From an uncultured Prevotella sp. (GTDB taxonomy: Bacteria > Bacteroidota > Bacteroidia > Bacteroidales > Bacteroidaceae): a stretch of 24,833 nt of DNA. Positions 1 through 8,334 of the stretch are shown here, piece by piece. Positions within the stretch are counted from its first letter, which is position 1. Each line of letters opens with the position of its first letter. A program made the position numbers and the translations under genes. The notes beneath the pieces are model-generated. The model was not told the DNA's origin and made no database searches. It saw only the letters and a list, made by a program, of their open reading frames with translations. Where the stretch lies: contig CAKQFF010000008.1 in NCBI GenBank assembly GCA_934230685.1, forward strand, positions 1-24,833. Direction: 5' to 3'.

Positions 1-54
1 ACCTATAAAGGTACAAAATATTTATGAGACTACCAACTTTTTATGAACAAAATC

Positions 55-1662
55 TTATCCCGAACTGGGGTATGATTGTGGTAGAATGCCGTCCACCTTG
101 CCAACAATCTTTCCGTGGTCGGCAAGAATCACGAAGATAGTGTTCTTATACCACGCCTGTTGTTTGGCTTTTCTTATGAAGTCGCCTATAGCCCAGTCGG
201 CATATTCCACGATCTGCGTCTCAGGTTCCTTCAACTTCGGCTTAAACCATGACGGAATGATGAATGGCGGATGGTTGCTGATAGTGAGCAGGGTGGCGAA
301 GAAGGGTTTGCCTGTAGCAGCCTGCCTGTTGATTTTGTCGAGAGCGTATCCAAACAGGAAATGGTCGCTCACTCCGAATGAATTTACCACCTCCTCCTCG
401 GGATAGTCCTCCTGGGCATATATGTCGTCGTAGCCATTTGTGGTGAAGAACGCCTTCATATTGTCGTATTGCGCCTCGTGTGTCATGAAGAACATGTTGT
501 GGTAGCCATGCTGCTTCAGCACGGTAGGTATTCCGTCGCGGTGGGGGGTCACCGTACCCTTCATAAGGTTGCGGAACATCATTGCCGGGAAAGAATACAG
601 GGTGGCTGTCATGCCGTGGTTGGTATGTATTCCCGCCGAATAGCAATGCGTGAACGCCATAGAGTTGTTATATAGCGAGTCGAGGGTAGGGGTGAGTTGT
701 AGCTGTTGTCCAAACGTATGCAGGAAGTTGGCAGACATCGATTCCATCAGTATCACAACTACGTTCTTCTTATGTGTTGTGTCTCTGTTGTTTACCGAGT
801 TATCCACAGAGTTATCAACATATCTTCTCAACACGTGCATAGAGTCGCACTTGCCCGTTATGCCAAGACTCTGTCGAGCCAAGCTTATGGCAGTAGGGTA
901 GGGCATAAGATGCAGGTCGCGGTTCTCCTTTCGCATGTCGTCGAGTGCTGATGTAAGTAGATTGAACGCAGGATTAATGCCGAGTTGGTTGAGGAAAGCG
1001 TCGTCGCAGTAGTAGGCTTGCGATATCTTTATAGGATTGTAACCCGTGCGTCCGCGTATTCCGAACACACACAGGGCTATCGTGGCAGCGGTAATGGCGA
1101 AGTGAAAGACAGGTGCCCAACCGCGGTTTTTCTTGCAAGAGTTGGCTATATATCTGTCGAAACGGCGTCGCATTCTCACCATAATATATATGTAGGCAGC
1201 CACACAGGCAAAGTACAGGGCTATATACAGGAAATAGGATTTCTCGCCAGTCACCATGCCTGCCGTTGTTCCGGCATATCCAAACCACTCGAAGATTGAC
1301 GAGTTGATATTCTTGAAGAAATAGGCAAAGTAGGGTATGTTGGCAGCTGATGCCATGAACGCCACTGAGCCAAGAATGCCATACCACCATACAGTAGCCT
1401 TGCGCATCCAAGTGCGCGTAACAGATACAGCCGCCGCAATCAACGTCACGGCAAGCGGCACTAAGGTGATGTAGCACGCTATCACGTTGTCAAACCACAC
1501 GCCACGCACAAAGGCTGGCAATACACTTGCCGATGAGTCGGCTACCATGCCGCCCAACGCCAGATATTCCACAAGGCGGAAGAGCGACAGAAAGGCGAGC
1601 GTGAGCACATGTAGAGACACTACCCATGCCGCCGAGAGTAAAAATCGTTTGTTTATTTGCAT
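55..1662 (-). CDS. LTA-synthase-like membrane sulfatase, C-terminus missing
   Basis: A 535-residue protein with about five N-terminal membrane segments (residues ~7-215) followed by an extracytoplasmic alkaline-phosphatase/sulfatase fold. Family hallmarks are visible: the metal-binding VILMESMSANF, the nucleophile region AGIHTNHGM (the Thr is the likely catalytic residue) and ILADHG near the end. Relatives (LtaS/MdoB type) transfer phosphoglycerol or phosphoethanolamine head groups to envelope polymers; the substrate here is unknown. The frame reads normally to LPQSY, where relatives continue with NHIPL and roughly 80-100 more residues. Here it reads PSSG and stops. None of the three frames in the remaining 54 bases restores the motif, so the gene is truncated or rearranged, or the sequence is joined wrongly. 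A short tandem peptide, VDNSVDNSVNN, lies in the linker (nt ~790-825). The start at 1662 is chosen because it opens directly into the first membrane helix. Confidence 0.82.
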   Translation of the reverse strand: MQINKRFLLSAAWVVSLHVLTLAFLSLFRLVEYLALGGMVADSSASVLPAFVRGVWFDNVIACYITLVPLAVTLIAAAVSVTRTWMRKATVWWYGILGSVAFMASAANIPYFAYFFKNINSSIFEWFGYAGTTAGMVTGEKSYFLYIALYFACVAAYIYIMVRMRRRFDRYIANSCKKNRGWAPVFHFAITAATIALCVFGIRGRTGYNPIKISQAYYCDDAFLNQLGINPAFNLLTSALDDMRKENRDLHLMPYPTAISLARQSLGITGKCDSMHVLRRYVDNSVDNSVNNRDTTHKKNVVVILMESMSANFLHTFGQQLQLTPTLDSLYNNSMAFTHCYSAGIHTNHGMTATLYSFPAMMFRNLMKGTVTPHRDGIPTVLKQHGYHNMFFMTHEAQYDNMKAFFTTNGYDDIYAQEDYPEEEVVNSFGVSDHFLFGYALDKINRQAATGKPFFATLLTISNHPPFIIPSWFKPKLKEPETQIVEYADWAIGDFIRKAKQQAWYKNTIFVILADHGKIVGKVDGILPQSYPSSG

Positions 1663-1667
1663 AGGTA

Positions 1668-1675
1668 CAAAGGTA
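1668..1675 (-). promoter_or_regulatory. -7 element just before the sulfatase start
   Basis: On the minus strand TACCTTTG matches the Bacteroidota -7 consensus TAnnTTTG and ends only five bases before the ATG. If used, the transcript would be leaderless or nearly so. I see no clear TTG about 20 bp upstream, so this call is weak. The small-RNA promoter further upstream, with read-through of its terminator, is an alternative source of transcript. Confidence 0.35.
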
Positions 1676-1731
1676 CATAAGAATTTTCATACACGAGAAC
1701 TATTGTATACACATAAAGACATGCTGGCATG

Positions 1732-1756
1732 AAAAAAGCCGACTTCACAGCCGGCT
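1732..1756 (-). terminator. Intrinsic terminator of the small RNA
   Basis: Read on the minus strand, AGCCGGC and GTCGGCT form a seven-pair stem (one G-U) with a TGTGAA loop, followed directly by TTTTTT. On the plus strand the hairpin is not followed by a T-run, so it is directional. Confidence 0.8.
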
Positions 1757-1845
1757 CCTTTGCTCTTTATACAATAACATTATGAATTTTAATAGTGGCT
1801 ATACTATTGGCACGAAAGCTCAGCTTCCATGCGAATTTGTTTTAC
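1732..1845 (-). ncRNA. Probable ~114-nt small RNA or attenuated leader
   Basis: The interval is bounded upstream by a full promoter (1851-1881) and downstream by a hairpin plus T-run terminator (1732-1756), both on the minus strand. Between them are two more possible hairpins: GGAAGC/GCTTTC with a TGA loop near 1815-1829, and AATAGT/ACTATT near 1790-1807. The only ATG-initiated frame is eight codons (1804-1830, MEAELSCQ) with no ribosome site, so a coding role is unlikely but a leader peptide is not excluded. Because the sulfatase gene lies 70 bases downstream in the same direction, the element may be a free small RNA or a transcription-attenuation leader. I do not recognise a known RNA family. 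Confidence 0.6.
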
Positions 1846-1850
1846 GCTTG

Positions 1851-1881
1851 CAAAGTTACTCATAATAAGCCATTTGCGCAA
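1851..1881 (-). promoter_or_regulatory. Bacteroidota-type promoter for the small RNA
   Basis: On the minus strand TTG (1879-1881), a 20-bp spacer and a perfect TAACTTTG (1851-1858) match the major sigma factor consensus of the phylum. The predicted RNA start is about 1844-1846. No open reading frame of useful length follows it before the terminator. Confidence 0.7.
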
Positions 1882-1988
1882 TACCTAATAGTTGGTAAAC
1901 TGTAGTATCGCCTACTCTTGTTTATATTTTTATAATGTCGTGAAGAGATATCTATTGCATGTCGAAATTTAATTTTTTTGTTCCGTAG

Positions 1989-2021
1989 TTTTGGAAATCC
2001 CGATTTTTTTTATTTCTTTTG
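1989..2021 (+). promoter_or_regulatory. Probable mutS promoter
   Basis: TTTTG at 1989-1993, a 20-bp spacer and TTCTTTTG at 2014-2021 (one base off TAnnTTTG) fit the phylum's promoter pattern and predict a leader of about 60 bases before mutS. The spacer is AT-rich, with a run of eight T. Confidence 0.5.
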
Positions 2022-2087
2022 TAGTTCGCGGCATAATGCCGCAATTGACAACGATAAAAAAACAATAATACACATTATATATAATAT

Positions 2088-4730
2088 ATGGCTCAGAAAA
2101 AGACCGACGACGGACTTACGCCGATGATGCGTCAGTTTTATAATTTCAAGCACGAGCATCCTGATGCGTTGCTGCTCTTCCGCTGTGGCGACTTCTACGA
2201 GACTTATGCCGATGATGCCGTGGAGGCAGCCAAGATTCTTGGCATAACACTCACACGTCGTTCCAATGGCAAGAACGCTAATGGTGCAGCAACCGAGATG
2301 GCAGGATTTCCACATCATGCCCTTGACACTTATCTGCCCAAGCTCATTCGTGCCGGAAAGCGTGTGGCCATCTGCGACCAGCTTGAAGACCCTAAGCTCA
2401 CAAAGACTCTCGTCAAGCGAGGCATCACCGAGCTTGTCACTCCGGGCGTGGCTATGAGCGACAATGTGCTTAATTACAAGGAGAACAACTTCCTCGCTGC
2501 CGTGTGCATGACCAAGGCACTCTGTGGCGTGGCTTTCCTCGACATCTCCACAGGAGAGTTTCTCACCGGCGAGGGCACATTCGATTATGTGGAGAAGTTG
2601 CTCGCCTCGTTTCAGCCCAAAGAGGTGCTGCACGACCGCCAGATGAAGGCACAGTTTGAGGAGCATTTCGGCAACAAGTGGTGCACATTCCAGCTCGACG
2701 ACTGGATGCTAACCGAGCAAAGTTCGCGTCAGAAACTGCTTAAGCACTTCGGCACCAAGTCGTTGAAGGGTTTCGGTGTGGAGCATCTCAAGCTTGGAGT
2801 GGTGGCTGCAGGAGCCATATTGCAGTATCTTGAGATGACACAGCACACTCATCTTGGCCATATCACCTCATTGCGGCGCATCGAGGAAGACCGCTATGTG
2901 CGTCTCGACAAGTTCACCATACGCTCGCTTGAGCTGTTGCAGTCGATGCAGGACGACGGAGTGTCGCTGCTTGATGTCATCGACCGCACAGTCACTCCTA
3001 TGGGAGCCCGTATGCTGAAACGCTGGACAGTGTTCCCACTGATGGATGTAGCCTCTATCAACAAGCGGCTTGACGTTGTGGAGACATTCTTCCGCAATCC
3101 CGACTTCCGCCAGGTTGTCGACGACAATCTCCACCGCATCGGCGACATGGAGCGCATAATATCCAAGGTGGCTGTAGGACGTGTGTCGCCCCGCGAGGTG
3201 GTGCAGCTCAAGCTTGCATTACAGTCAATCATCCCTATCAAGACAGCCTGCCTCTACAGCGACAACGAGGAGATACGCTCCATAGGCGAGCGTCTTAACC
3301 TATGCGAGTCGCTGCGCGACCGTATAGAGCGCGAGATACAGCCCGACCCACCTCAGCTTGTGAACAAGGGCGACGTGATAGCCGCAGGCTTCTCGAAGGA
3401 GCTCGACGAGCTTCGCTCTATATCTCGCGGCGGCAGAGACTATCTGCTCAAGATACAAGAAGAGGAAGCTCAGAAGACAGGCATCCAGAGCCTCAAGGTG
3501 GGATATAATAATGTGTTCGGATATTATCTTGAGGTGCGCAACACCTACAAGGACCAGGTGCCTGCCGAATGGATACGCAAGCAGACACTTGCCAATGCCG
3601 AACGCTACATCACCCAAGAGCTTAAGGAATATGAGGAGAAGATAATGGGAGCCGACGAGAAGATACTCTCGCTTGAGACCCGCCTCTTCATGGAGCTTGT
3701 CACCGACATGGCTGAGTTTATCCCCCAGATACAGATAAACGCCAACATCATAGCCCGTCTCGACTGCATGCTCTCGTTTGCCAAGACAGCCGAGGAGCAT
3801 CGCTATGTGCGCCCTATTGTTGCCGACGACTGTGTGCTTGAAATAAAGGCAGGACGCCATCCAGTCATCGAGACACAGTTGCCTATGGGCGAGGAATACG
3901 TGCCCAACGACATAGAGCTTGACACCGAGCAACAGCAGATAATGATAATCACGGGTCCAAACATGGCTGGTAAGTCGGCCCTACTGCGCCAGACAGCTCT
4001 CATCACACTCATGGCTCAGATGGGATGTTTCGTGCCTGCCGAGTCGGCGCGTGTGGGATTGGTTGACAAGATATTCACACGTGTGGGAGCTTCGGACAAT
4101 ATATCCTTGGGAGAGTCAACCTTTATGGTTGAGATGACCGAGGCATCCGACATCCTCAACAACGTCACTCCGCGCTCGCTCGTGCTCTTCGACGAGCTTG
4201 GACGAGGCACATCCACCTATGACGGCATTTCCATTGCCTGGGCCATTGTGGAGTATCTGCATGAGAATCAAGGCGCACAGGCACGCACGCTCTTTGCCAC
4301 TCACTATCACGAGCTTAACGAGATGGAGAAGAACTTCTCGCGTATCAAGAACTACAACGTGAGTGTAAAGGAACTGAACGGAAAAGTGATATTCCTGCGC
4401 AAGCTGATGCGTGGTGGCTCCGAGCATTCGTTTGGTATTCATGTGGCAGAGATAGCTGGTATGCCTAAGTCGATAGTCAATCGTGCCAACACCATATTGA
4501 AGCAGCTTGAGGCCGACAATGCAAGTGTTGGAGTAGACCAGCCCGCCACGTCGCGTCTTGCAGGCTCGGCAAGCCAGAATGGCATGCAGCTCTCCTTCTT
4601 CCAGCTTGACGACCCAGTGCTTTGCCAGATACGCGACGAGATACTTGGTCTTGACATCAACAACCTCACCCCCGTTGAGGCACTCAACAAACTCAACGAG
4701 ATAAAGAAAATCGTCACGGGAAGGTCGTGA
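2088..4730 (+). CDS. mutS: DNA mismatch repair protein MutS
   Basis: Full-length 880-residue MutS, which binds mispaired or looped DNA and recruits MutL in an ATP-dependent way. The mismatch-reading Phe-x-Glu motif is present (F36-Y37-E38 in [11 protein letters not shown]). The connector, lever and clamp domains follow, then the ABC-type ATPase: Walker A GPNMAGKS at ~623-630, Walker [11 protein letters not shown] with D702-E703, and the switch-like FATHYHEL at ~735. The C-terminus has the usual helix-turn-helix/dimer region and a variable tail. The start at 2088 places F36 in its standard position; there is no Shine-Dalgarno sequence, only an A-rich leader, normal for this phylum. It stands alone and converges on the AraC-type gene, with a 16-base gap. 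Confidence 0.97.
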   Translation: MAQKKTDDGLTPMMRQFYNFKHEHPDALLLFRCGDFYETYADDAVEAAKILGITLTRRSNGKNANGAATEMAGFPHHALDTYLPKLIRAGKRVAICDQLEDPKLTKTLVKRGITELVTPGVAMSDNVLNYKENNFLAAVCMTKALCGVAFLDISTGEFLTGEGTFDYVEKLLASFQPKEVLHDRQMKAQFEEHFGNKWCTFQLDDWMLTEQSSRQKLLKHFGTKSLKGFGVEHLKLGVVAAGAILQYLEMTQHTHLGHITSLRRIEEDRYVRLDKFTIRSLELLQSMQDDGVSLLDVIDRTVTPMGARMLKRWTVFPLMDVASINKRLDVVETFFRNPDFRQVVDDNLHRIGDMERIISKVAVGRVSPREVVQLKLALQSIIPIKTACLYSDNEEIRSIGERLNLCESLRDRIEREIQPDPPQLVNKGDVIAAGFSKELDELRSISRGGRDYLLKIQEEEAQKTGIQSLKVGYNNVFGYYLEVRNTYKDQVPAEWIRKQTLANAERYITQELKEYEEKIMGADEKILSLETRLFMELVTDMAEFIPQIQINANIIARLDCMLSFAKTAEEHRYVRPIVADDCVLEIKAGRHPVIETQLPMGEEYVPNDIELDTEQQQIMIITGPNMAGKSALLRQTALITLMAQMGCFVPAESARVGLVDKIFTRVGASDNISLGESTFMVEMTEASDILNNVTPRSLVLFDELGRGTSTYDGISIAWAIVEYLHENQGAQARTLFATHYHELNEMEKNFSRIKNYNVSVKELNGKVIFLRKLMRGGSEHSFGIHVAEIAGMPKSIVNRANTILKQLEADNASVGVDQPATSRLAGSASQNGMQLSFFQLDDPVLCQIRDEILGLDINNLTPVEALNKLNEIKKIVTGRS

Positions 4731-4746
4731 TTGCAGAATACATCGT

Positions 4747-5637
4747 TTACTGCAAGTCTCTAAACTCCGACGGAAGAAAGCCAGTCTGGCGTTTGAATAG
4801 CTTTACAAAGTAGGAAGGGTCGTCATATCCCAAACTGGCGGCTATCTCCTTTATCATCATATTCGTGTATTTCGCCATTCGCTTTGCCTCAAGAATGATG
4901 CGTTCATTGATGAAGGCGAGTGGCGATTTACCCGAACATTCGTTCACACTCTTGTTCAGCGTGCGTACAGCCACATTCAGGCGGTCGGCATATTCCTGCA
5001 CAGTATGAAGCTGATGGTATTCTTTCTCCACCATGCGGCGGAATAGGATGAAGAGTCTGTGTGATGGCTTGAGCATGTCAAGGTTTTTGTCAGTCTCATG
5101 TATGCCGTACCTCTGTATTTTTACGAGGAAGATGCAAAGCAATGATTTCAGTATATCCACATTGCCCAGTTCGCCGTAATGTCTTGACTCTTCCTCCATA
5201 TCGTCTACCAATGGCTTTATCATCTGCGCCGTATGGTCGTCTATAGTGTAATAAGGTGTAGAGTCATAGGTATGGAATGAGTTGTATTTCAGGAATAAGC
5301 TGTCGGCATTTCCTCCAGATGCTTTGTCCCTCATCATGTCGGTACACATCTTTATAGCCACCCCTTTATAACCCTCTTTCCTGTCAAAATGATGCACCTG
5401 TCCAGGCGCAAGGAAAAAGATAGTGCCTGGCGCCACCTCATAATCGTTGAAGTCGACGGTATGAACGCCCGTTCCTTCCTGAAACCATAGTATCTCATAG
5501 AAAGAATGAACGTGCGCCATACAGTCGTCTATCTCGCTTGTCTCAAAAAGATCGGGCATACGCTCCACCCTGAATCCATTGCCGCGTGACATATTGCACA
5601 CGTTGGAATACATGCTGTTAAGTTCTTCTGTTGTCAT
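4747..5637 (-). CDS. AraC-family transcriptional regulator with cupin sensor
   Basis: A 296-residue regulator from the preferred start at 5637 (MTTEELNSMYS). An upstream in-frame ATG at 5691 would add 18 residues, but it sits inside the probable operator and promoter region. The N-terminal half is a cupin-like ligand domain: HVHSFYEILWFQEGTG, then APGQVHHFD, typical of AraC_binding domains. The last ~100 residues are the double helix-turn-helix, with VQEYADRLNVAVRTLNKSV as the first HTH and IKEIAASLGYDDPSYFVKLF as the second. The gene is divergent from the rubrerythrin operon, separated by 188 bases holding an inverted repeat (5678-5728), so it probably regulates itself, the rubrerythrin genes, or both; this is inferred from position only. 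Ligand unknown. A short inverted repeat, TTGCAG/CTGCAA (4731-4755), straddles its stop codon. Confidence 0.92.
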   Translation of the reverse strand: MTTEELNSMYSNVCNMSRGNGFRVERMPDLFETSEIDDCMAHVHSFYEILWFQEGTGVHTVDFNDYEVAPGTIFFLAPGQVHHFDRKEGYKGVAIKMCTDMMRDKASGGNADSLFLKYNSFHTYDSTPYYTIDDHTAQMIKPLVDDMEEESRHYGELGNVDILKSLLCIFLVKIQRYGIHETDKNLDMLKPSHRLFILFRRMVEKEYHQLHTVQEYADRLNVAVRTLNKSVNECSGKSPLAFINERIILEAKRMAKYTNMMIKEIAASLGYDDPSYFVKLFKRQTGFLPSEFRDLQ

Positions 5638-5677
5638 AATATATCTGTTATTGGGGTGTAAAATTACTAAACAAATG

Positions 5678-5728
5678 GTAAATTTCAGCAAACAAAGTGT
5701 ACAAAAAATATATCATGCCGAAATTTAC
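5678..5728. promoter_or_regulatory. Candidate operator, 13-bp inverted repeat
   Basis: GTAAATTTCAGCA at 5678-5690 and its inverted partner TGCCGAAATTTAC at 5716-5728 match at 12 of 13 positions. Their centres are 38 bp apart. The pair lies between the AraC-type regulator and the rubrerythrin promoter, with the right half about 20 bp upstream of the -33 box. Placement and symmetry suggest a binding site for a dimeric regulator. Confidence 0.5.
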
Positions 5729-5748
5729 TGTTCGTTTGCCGATATTTA

Positions 5749-5780
5749 TTTTGCTAATCGAATGATTATCAGTAATTTTG
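5749..5780 (+). promoter_or_regulatory. Promoter of the rubrerythrin operon
   Basis: TTTTG at 5749-5753, a 19-bp spacer and TAATTTTG at 5773-5780 form a consensus Bacteroidota promoter. The predicted start is about 5786, giving a ~40-base A-rich leader without Shine-Dalgarno sequence. Confidence 0.8.
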
Positions 5781-5825
5781 CATCAGATAAAGAAAACAAT
5801 AACATTTTAAATAAAGAATACGACT

Positions 5826-6365
5826 ATGGCAAATAAATATTCCGGTACACAGACAGAGAAGAACCTCGCAGCTGCTTTCGCAGGTGAATCACAGGCTCGC
5901 AATAAGTATACATATTTCGCTTCACGTGCCAAGAAGGACGGTTTCGAGCAGATAGCTGCCATCTTCCAGCAGACTGCCGACAATGAGAAGGAGCACGCCA
6001 AGATGTGGTTTAAGGAGCTTAGTGGTATTGGCAACACAGCCGAGAACCTTGCTGCAGCAGCAGAAGGCGAGAACTATGAATGGACCGACATGTACGAAGA
6101 CTTCGCTAAGACAGCCGAAGAGGAAGGCTTCACAGAATTGGCACATAAGTTCCGCCTTGTAGCAGCCATCGAGAAGCGTCATGAGGAGCGTTATCGTGCT
6201 CTCCTGCGCAACATAGAGGCTCAGGAAGTGTTCAAGAAGAGTGAGGTGAAGGTATGGGAATGCCGCAACTGCGGTCATATCGTAGTAGGAACCGAGGCTC
6301 CTGAAATCTGCCCAACCTGCTCACATCCAAAGGCTTACTTTGAGGTGCATGTAGATAATTTCTAA
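5826..6365 (+). CDS. rbr: Rubrerythrin (peroxide reductase)
   Basis: A 179-residue rubrerythrin, a cytosolic non-haem di-iron protein that reduces hydrogen peroxide in anaerobes. The four-helix ferritin-like domain carries the iron ligands: E21 in [11 protein letters not shown]54-x-x-H57 in DNEKEHAK and E116-x-x-H119 in [10 protein letters not shown]. The C-terminal rubredoxin-like domain has C146-x-x-C149 and C162-x-x-C165 for a single FeS4 iron that passes electrons to the di-iron site. Length and domain order are normal. It is followed 26 bases later by a rubredoxin gene, its likely electron donor, and is divergent from an AraC-type regulator. Confidence 0.97.
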   Translation: MANKYSGTQTEKNLAAAFAGESQARNKYTYFASRAKKDGFEQIAAIFQQTADNEKEHAKMWFKELSGIGNTAENLAAAAEGENYEWTDMYEDFAKTAEEEGFTELAHKFRLVAAIEKRHEERYRALLRNIEAQEVFKKSEVKVWECRNCGHIVVGTEAPEICPTCSHPKAYFEVHVDNF

Positions 6366-6391
6366 GTATAAACCCCTAAAAACAAAGAACT

Positions 6392-6556
6392 ATGAAGAAA
6401 TATGTATGCGACGTATGCGGTTGGGAGTATGATCCAGCCGTAGGATTACCAGAGGCTGGCATCCCAGCAGGTACACCATTCGAGGATCTTCCCGATGATT
6501 TTGAATGTCCTCTTTGCTCAGTAGGCAAGGACGAGTTCTCTCCAGTAGAGGAATAA
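6392..6556 (+). CDS. Rubredoxin
   Basis: A 54-residue rubredoxin reading [18 protein letters not shown] and onward. C6-x-x-C9 and C39-x-x-C42 bind the single iron, and the family motifs GWEYDP and [16 protein letters not shown] are intact; the last residues are DEFSPVEE. It is a small cytosolic electron carrier and is placed 26 bases after rubrerythrin, so it most likely feeds electrons to it for peroxide reduction. It shares the rubrerythrin promoter; no separate promoter is visible in the 26-base gap. Confidence 0.96.
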   Translation: MKKYVCDVCGWEYDPAVGLPEAGIPAGTPFEDLPDDFECPLCSVGKDEFSPVEE

Positions 6557-6576
6557 GATTACAAACCACAAAACCT

Positions 6577-6631
6577 CTCACAGATTTCACTCTAACAAAG
6601 AAGCCTGATGGTTAAGAGTGATTTCTGTGAG
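6577..6631. repeat. 17-bp imperfect inverted repeat after rubredoxin
   Basis: CTCACAGATTTCACTCT (6577-6593) pairs with AGAGTGATTTCTGTGAG (6615-6631) at 15 of 17 positions around a 21-base loop. There is no T-run after it, so it is more likely an mRNA 3'-end stabiliser or a factor-dependent end than a classic terminator for the rubrerythrin operon. Confidence 0.6.
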
Positions 6632-6669
6632 AAGTATGTTTATAAAGAGTTTGAAAAAATGTTCGTATC

Positions 6670-6739
6670 AAAGCATGATACGGTCATTTCAAGGCATGAT
6701 ACGATCATTTTAAGGCATGATACGATCATTTCATGATAC
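6670..6739. repeat. Tandem 21-bp repeats with an internal dyad, 3.3 copies
   Basis: Units at 6670-6690, 6691-6711 and 6712-6732 are nearly identical; the second and third differ only in the last base, and the first has two further changes. A seven-base remnant (ATGATAC) follows at 6733-6739. Units 2 and 3 contain ATGAT-ACG-ATCAT, a five-bp palindrome. The 21-bp period is two helical turns, so all dyads face the same side of the DNA. No spacer sequences, hence not CRISPR. Confidence 0.85.
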
Positions 6740-6878
6740 ACAACAGAACTTTTATATCATTAAAAAAGACTTTGTCTGCTAATTAAAGGGAATAAGCAAT
6801 AATTATCTTTATACAAGTAGGCTTGGTACATTAATTTCTGTTTTTCTAATCCCAATTACGGATAATAGTCTGCCGTGG

Positions 6879-6909
6879 TTGCACATATCGCTATTCTTTT
6901 GTAACTTCG
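6879..6909 (+). promoter_or_regulatory. Promoter of the MATE gene cluster
   Basis: TTG at 6879-6881, a 20-bp spacer and TAACTTCG at 6902-6909 (one mismatch to TAnnTTTG). The predicted start near 6915 leaves a leader of about 12 bases that includes AGGA just before the ATG. Confidence 0.55.
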
Positions 6910-6927
6910 CAGTGAAATTAGGATCCT

Positions 6928-8334
6928 ATGAAAATCAATAATCAGAAAGACAAATTACTCTCCATGATACGCAAGGGCAAGCCGATGACTCTCGGTCAGC
7001 AGGCGCGTCTCGTGCTGAGTCTTGCCACGCCTGCCATATTAGCGCAGCTCACAACCACGATGATGCAGTATATCGACGCCTCGATGGTGGGCAGCCTTGG
7101 TGCAGAGGCATCGGCGGCGATAGGCTTGATTGAGACTACTACATGGCTTATGGGCAGCATCTGTTCGGCTACGGCAGCAGGCTTCTATGTGCAGGTGAGC
7201 CATCAGCTTGGTGCTAACGATGCGGCTATGGCACGCTCCACATTACGCCAGGGCATCATGTCGGTGTTTATAGTGAGTGCGCTGATAGGGTTTATAGCCC
7301 TCGCCATCAGTCCGTTCCTTCCCACATGGCTTGGAGGCGACTCAAGCATCACTCCCACATCATCGGCCTACTTTGCCGTTATCGCTATGGCTTTGCCCGC
7401 TTTCCAGTTCTCGATGTTTGGTAGCGGAATGCTCCGAAGCTCAGGCAATATGATTGTGCCCAGTGTGATGAGCATGGTGATGATGACGCTTGATGTCATC
7501 TTCAATTTCTTCCTTATCTTCGACACTCGCACGGTGGATGTCCTCGGCATGAGCCTTACTCTTCCAGGAGCAGGTATGGGAGTTGTGGGAGCAGGCATAG
7601 GCACAGCCTCGGCAGAGCTTATAGCTGCATCGATAACAATGTATATTCTATGCTTCCGCAACAAGGAACTGAACTTGAAGATCGACTGTGGACGCTTTCT
7701 TCCCACATGGGATGTGGTGCGCCGTGCCCTGCACATCGGACTGCCTATGGGCATACAGCAAACCATCATGACCTCGGCTTATATCGTCACCACAATCATC
7801 ATAGCCCCGTTAGGCACCTTTGCTATAGCGGCCAACTCATTCGGCATCATTGTCGAGAGCTTGTGCTATATGCCAGGCTATGGTGTGAGCGACGCTGCCA
7901 CCACGCTTGTAGGCCAGAGCATGGGAGCCGGCAGACATGAGCTGATGAAGCGTTTTGCATGGCTTTCTGTGGCGTTGGGCATGGGCATAATGACATTGAT
8001 GGGCATTGTGATGTATGTGGGAGCACCGTTTGCAATGTCCATGATGACACCCTCAGAGGAAGTGCGCCAGCTTGGTGTAGAGGTGCTTCGCATAGAGGCT
8101 TTTGCCGAACCTATGTTTGGTGCGGCCATAATATGCTACGGAGTGTTTGTGGGTGCCGCGAAGACTGTTGCGCCAAGCGTCATGAATCTTATATCCATGT
8201 GGGGTGTGCGCATCACGCTTGCCGCCTTGCTTGCGCCGAGCATGGGACTCAAGGGCGTGTGGCTTGCCATGTGTCTGGAGCTGATGTTCAGGGGAGTGAT
8301 ATTCTTAGTAAAATTGAAATTATGGAAAAGATAA
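6928..8334 (+). CDS. MATE-family multidrug/metabolite efflux transporter
   Basis: A 468-residue inner-membrane protein with the twelve hydrophobic segments and internal two-fold repeat of MATE (MatE) cation antiporters. The first half opens with LATPAILAQLTTTMMQYIDASMVGSLGAEA, broken by a typical small-residue-rich loop; the second half contains VSDAATTLVGQSMGAGR. Such proteins export cationic compounds in exchange for Na+ or H+; the substrate cannot be told from sequence. The start is set at 6928, just after AGGA. Its last four codons overlap the start of the following DUF3737 gene by 13 bases, suggesting translational coupling. Confidence 0.93.
   Translation: MKINNQKDKLLSMIRKGKPMTLGQQARLVLSLATPAILAQLTTTMMQYIDASMVGSLGAEASAAIGLIETTTWLMGSICSATAAGFYVQVSHQLGANDAAMARSTLRQGIMSVFIVSALIGFIALAISPFLPTWLGGDSSITPTSSAYFAVIAMALPAFQFSMFGSGMLRSSGNMIVPSVMSMVMMTLDVIFNFFLIFDTRTVDVLGMSLTLPGAGMGVVGAGIGTASAELIAASITMYILCFRNKELNLKIDCGRFLPTWDVVRRALHIGLPMGIQQTIMTSAYIVTTIIIAPLGTFAIAANSFGIIVESLCYMPGYGVSDAATTLVGQSMGAGRHELMKRFAWLSVALGMGIMTLMGIVMYVGAPFAMSMMTPSEEVRQLGVEVLRIEAFAEPMFGAAIICYGVFVGAAKTVAPSVMNLISMWGVRITLAALLAPSMGLKGVWLAMCLELMFRGVIFLVKLKLWKR

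Larger units (their letters stand above)
6557..6927. other. 371-bp spacer between rubredoxin and the MATE gene
   Basis: No credible gene on either strand. It holds a long imperfect hairpin (6577-6631), a tandem array of 21-bp repeats (6670-6739), an AT-rich stretch without recognised signals (6740-6878), and the MATE promoter (6879-6909). Confidence 0.75.

Noticed and set aside
800..820. DnaA-box-like TTATCCACA and TTATCAACA, 11 bp apart
   Set aside because: They lie inside the sulfatase coding region where they encode the repeated peptide DNSVDNSVNN, no further boxes or AT-rich unwinding region are near, and they are ~20 kb from the parS-like sites. Not enough for an origin.
4731..4755. TTGCAG/CTGCAA inverted repeat as mutS terminator
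   Set aside because: Six pairs, 13-base loop and no T-run; too weak for an intrinsic terminator.
5638..5691. AraC-type protein starting at 5691
   Set aside because: The extra 18 residues are not family-like and would cover the candidate operator half-site at 5678-5690. The ATG at 5637 is a better start.
6670..6739. Possible CRISPR array
   Set aside because: The units are directly contiguous with no spacers, and no cas gene is in the window. The same applies to the 28-bp repeats at 21043-21164.
7959..8321. Longer DUF3737 protein starting inside the MATE gene
   Set aside because: The upstream part is an out-of-frame reading of MATE sequence, rich in Cys and His and unlike the family; the recognised start is at 8322.
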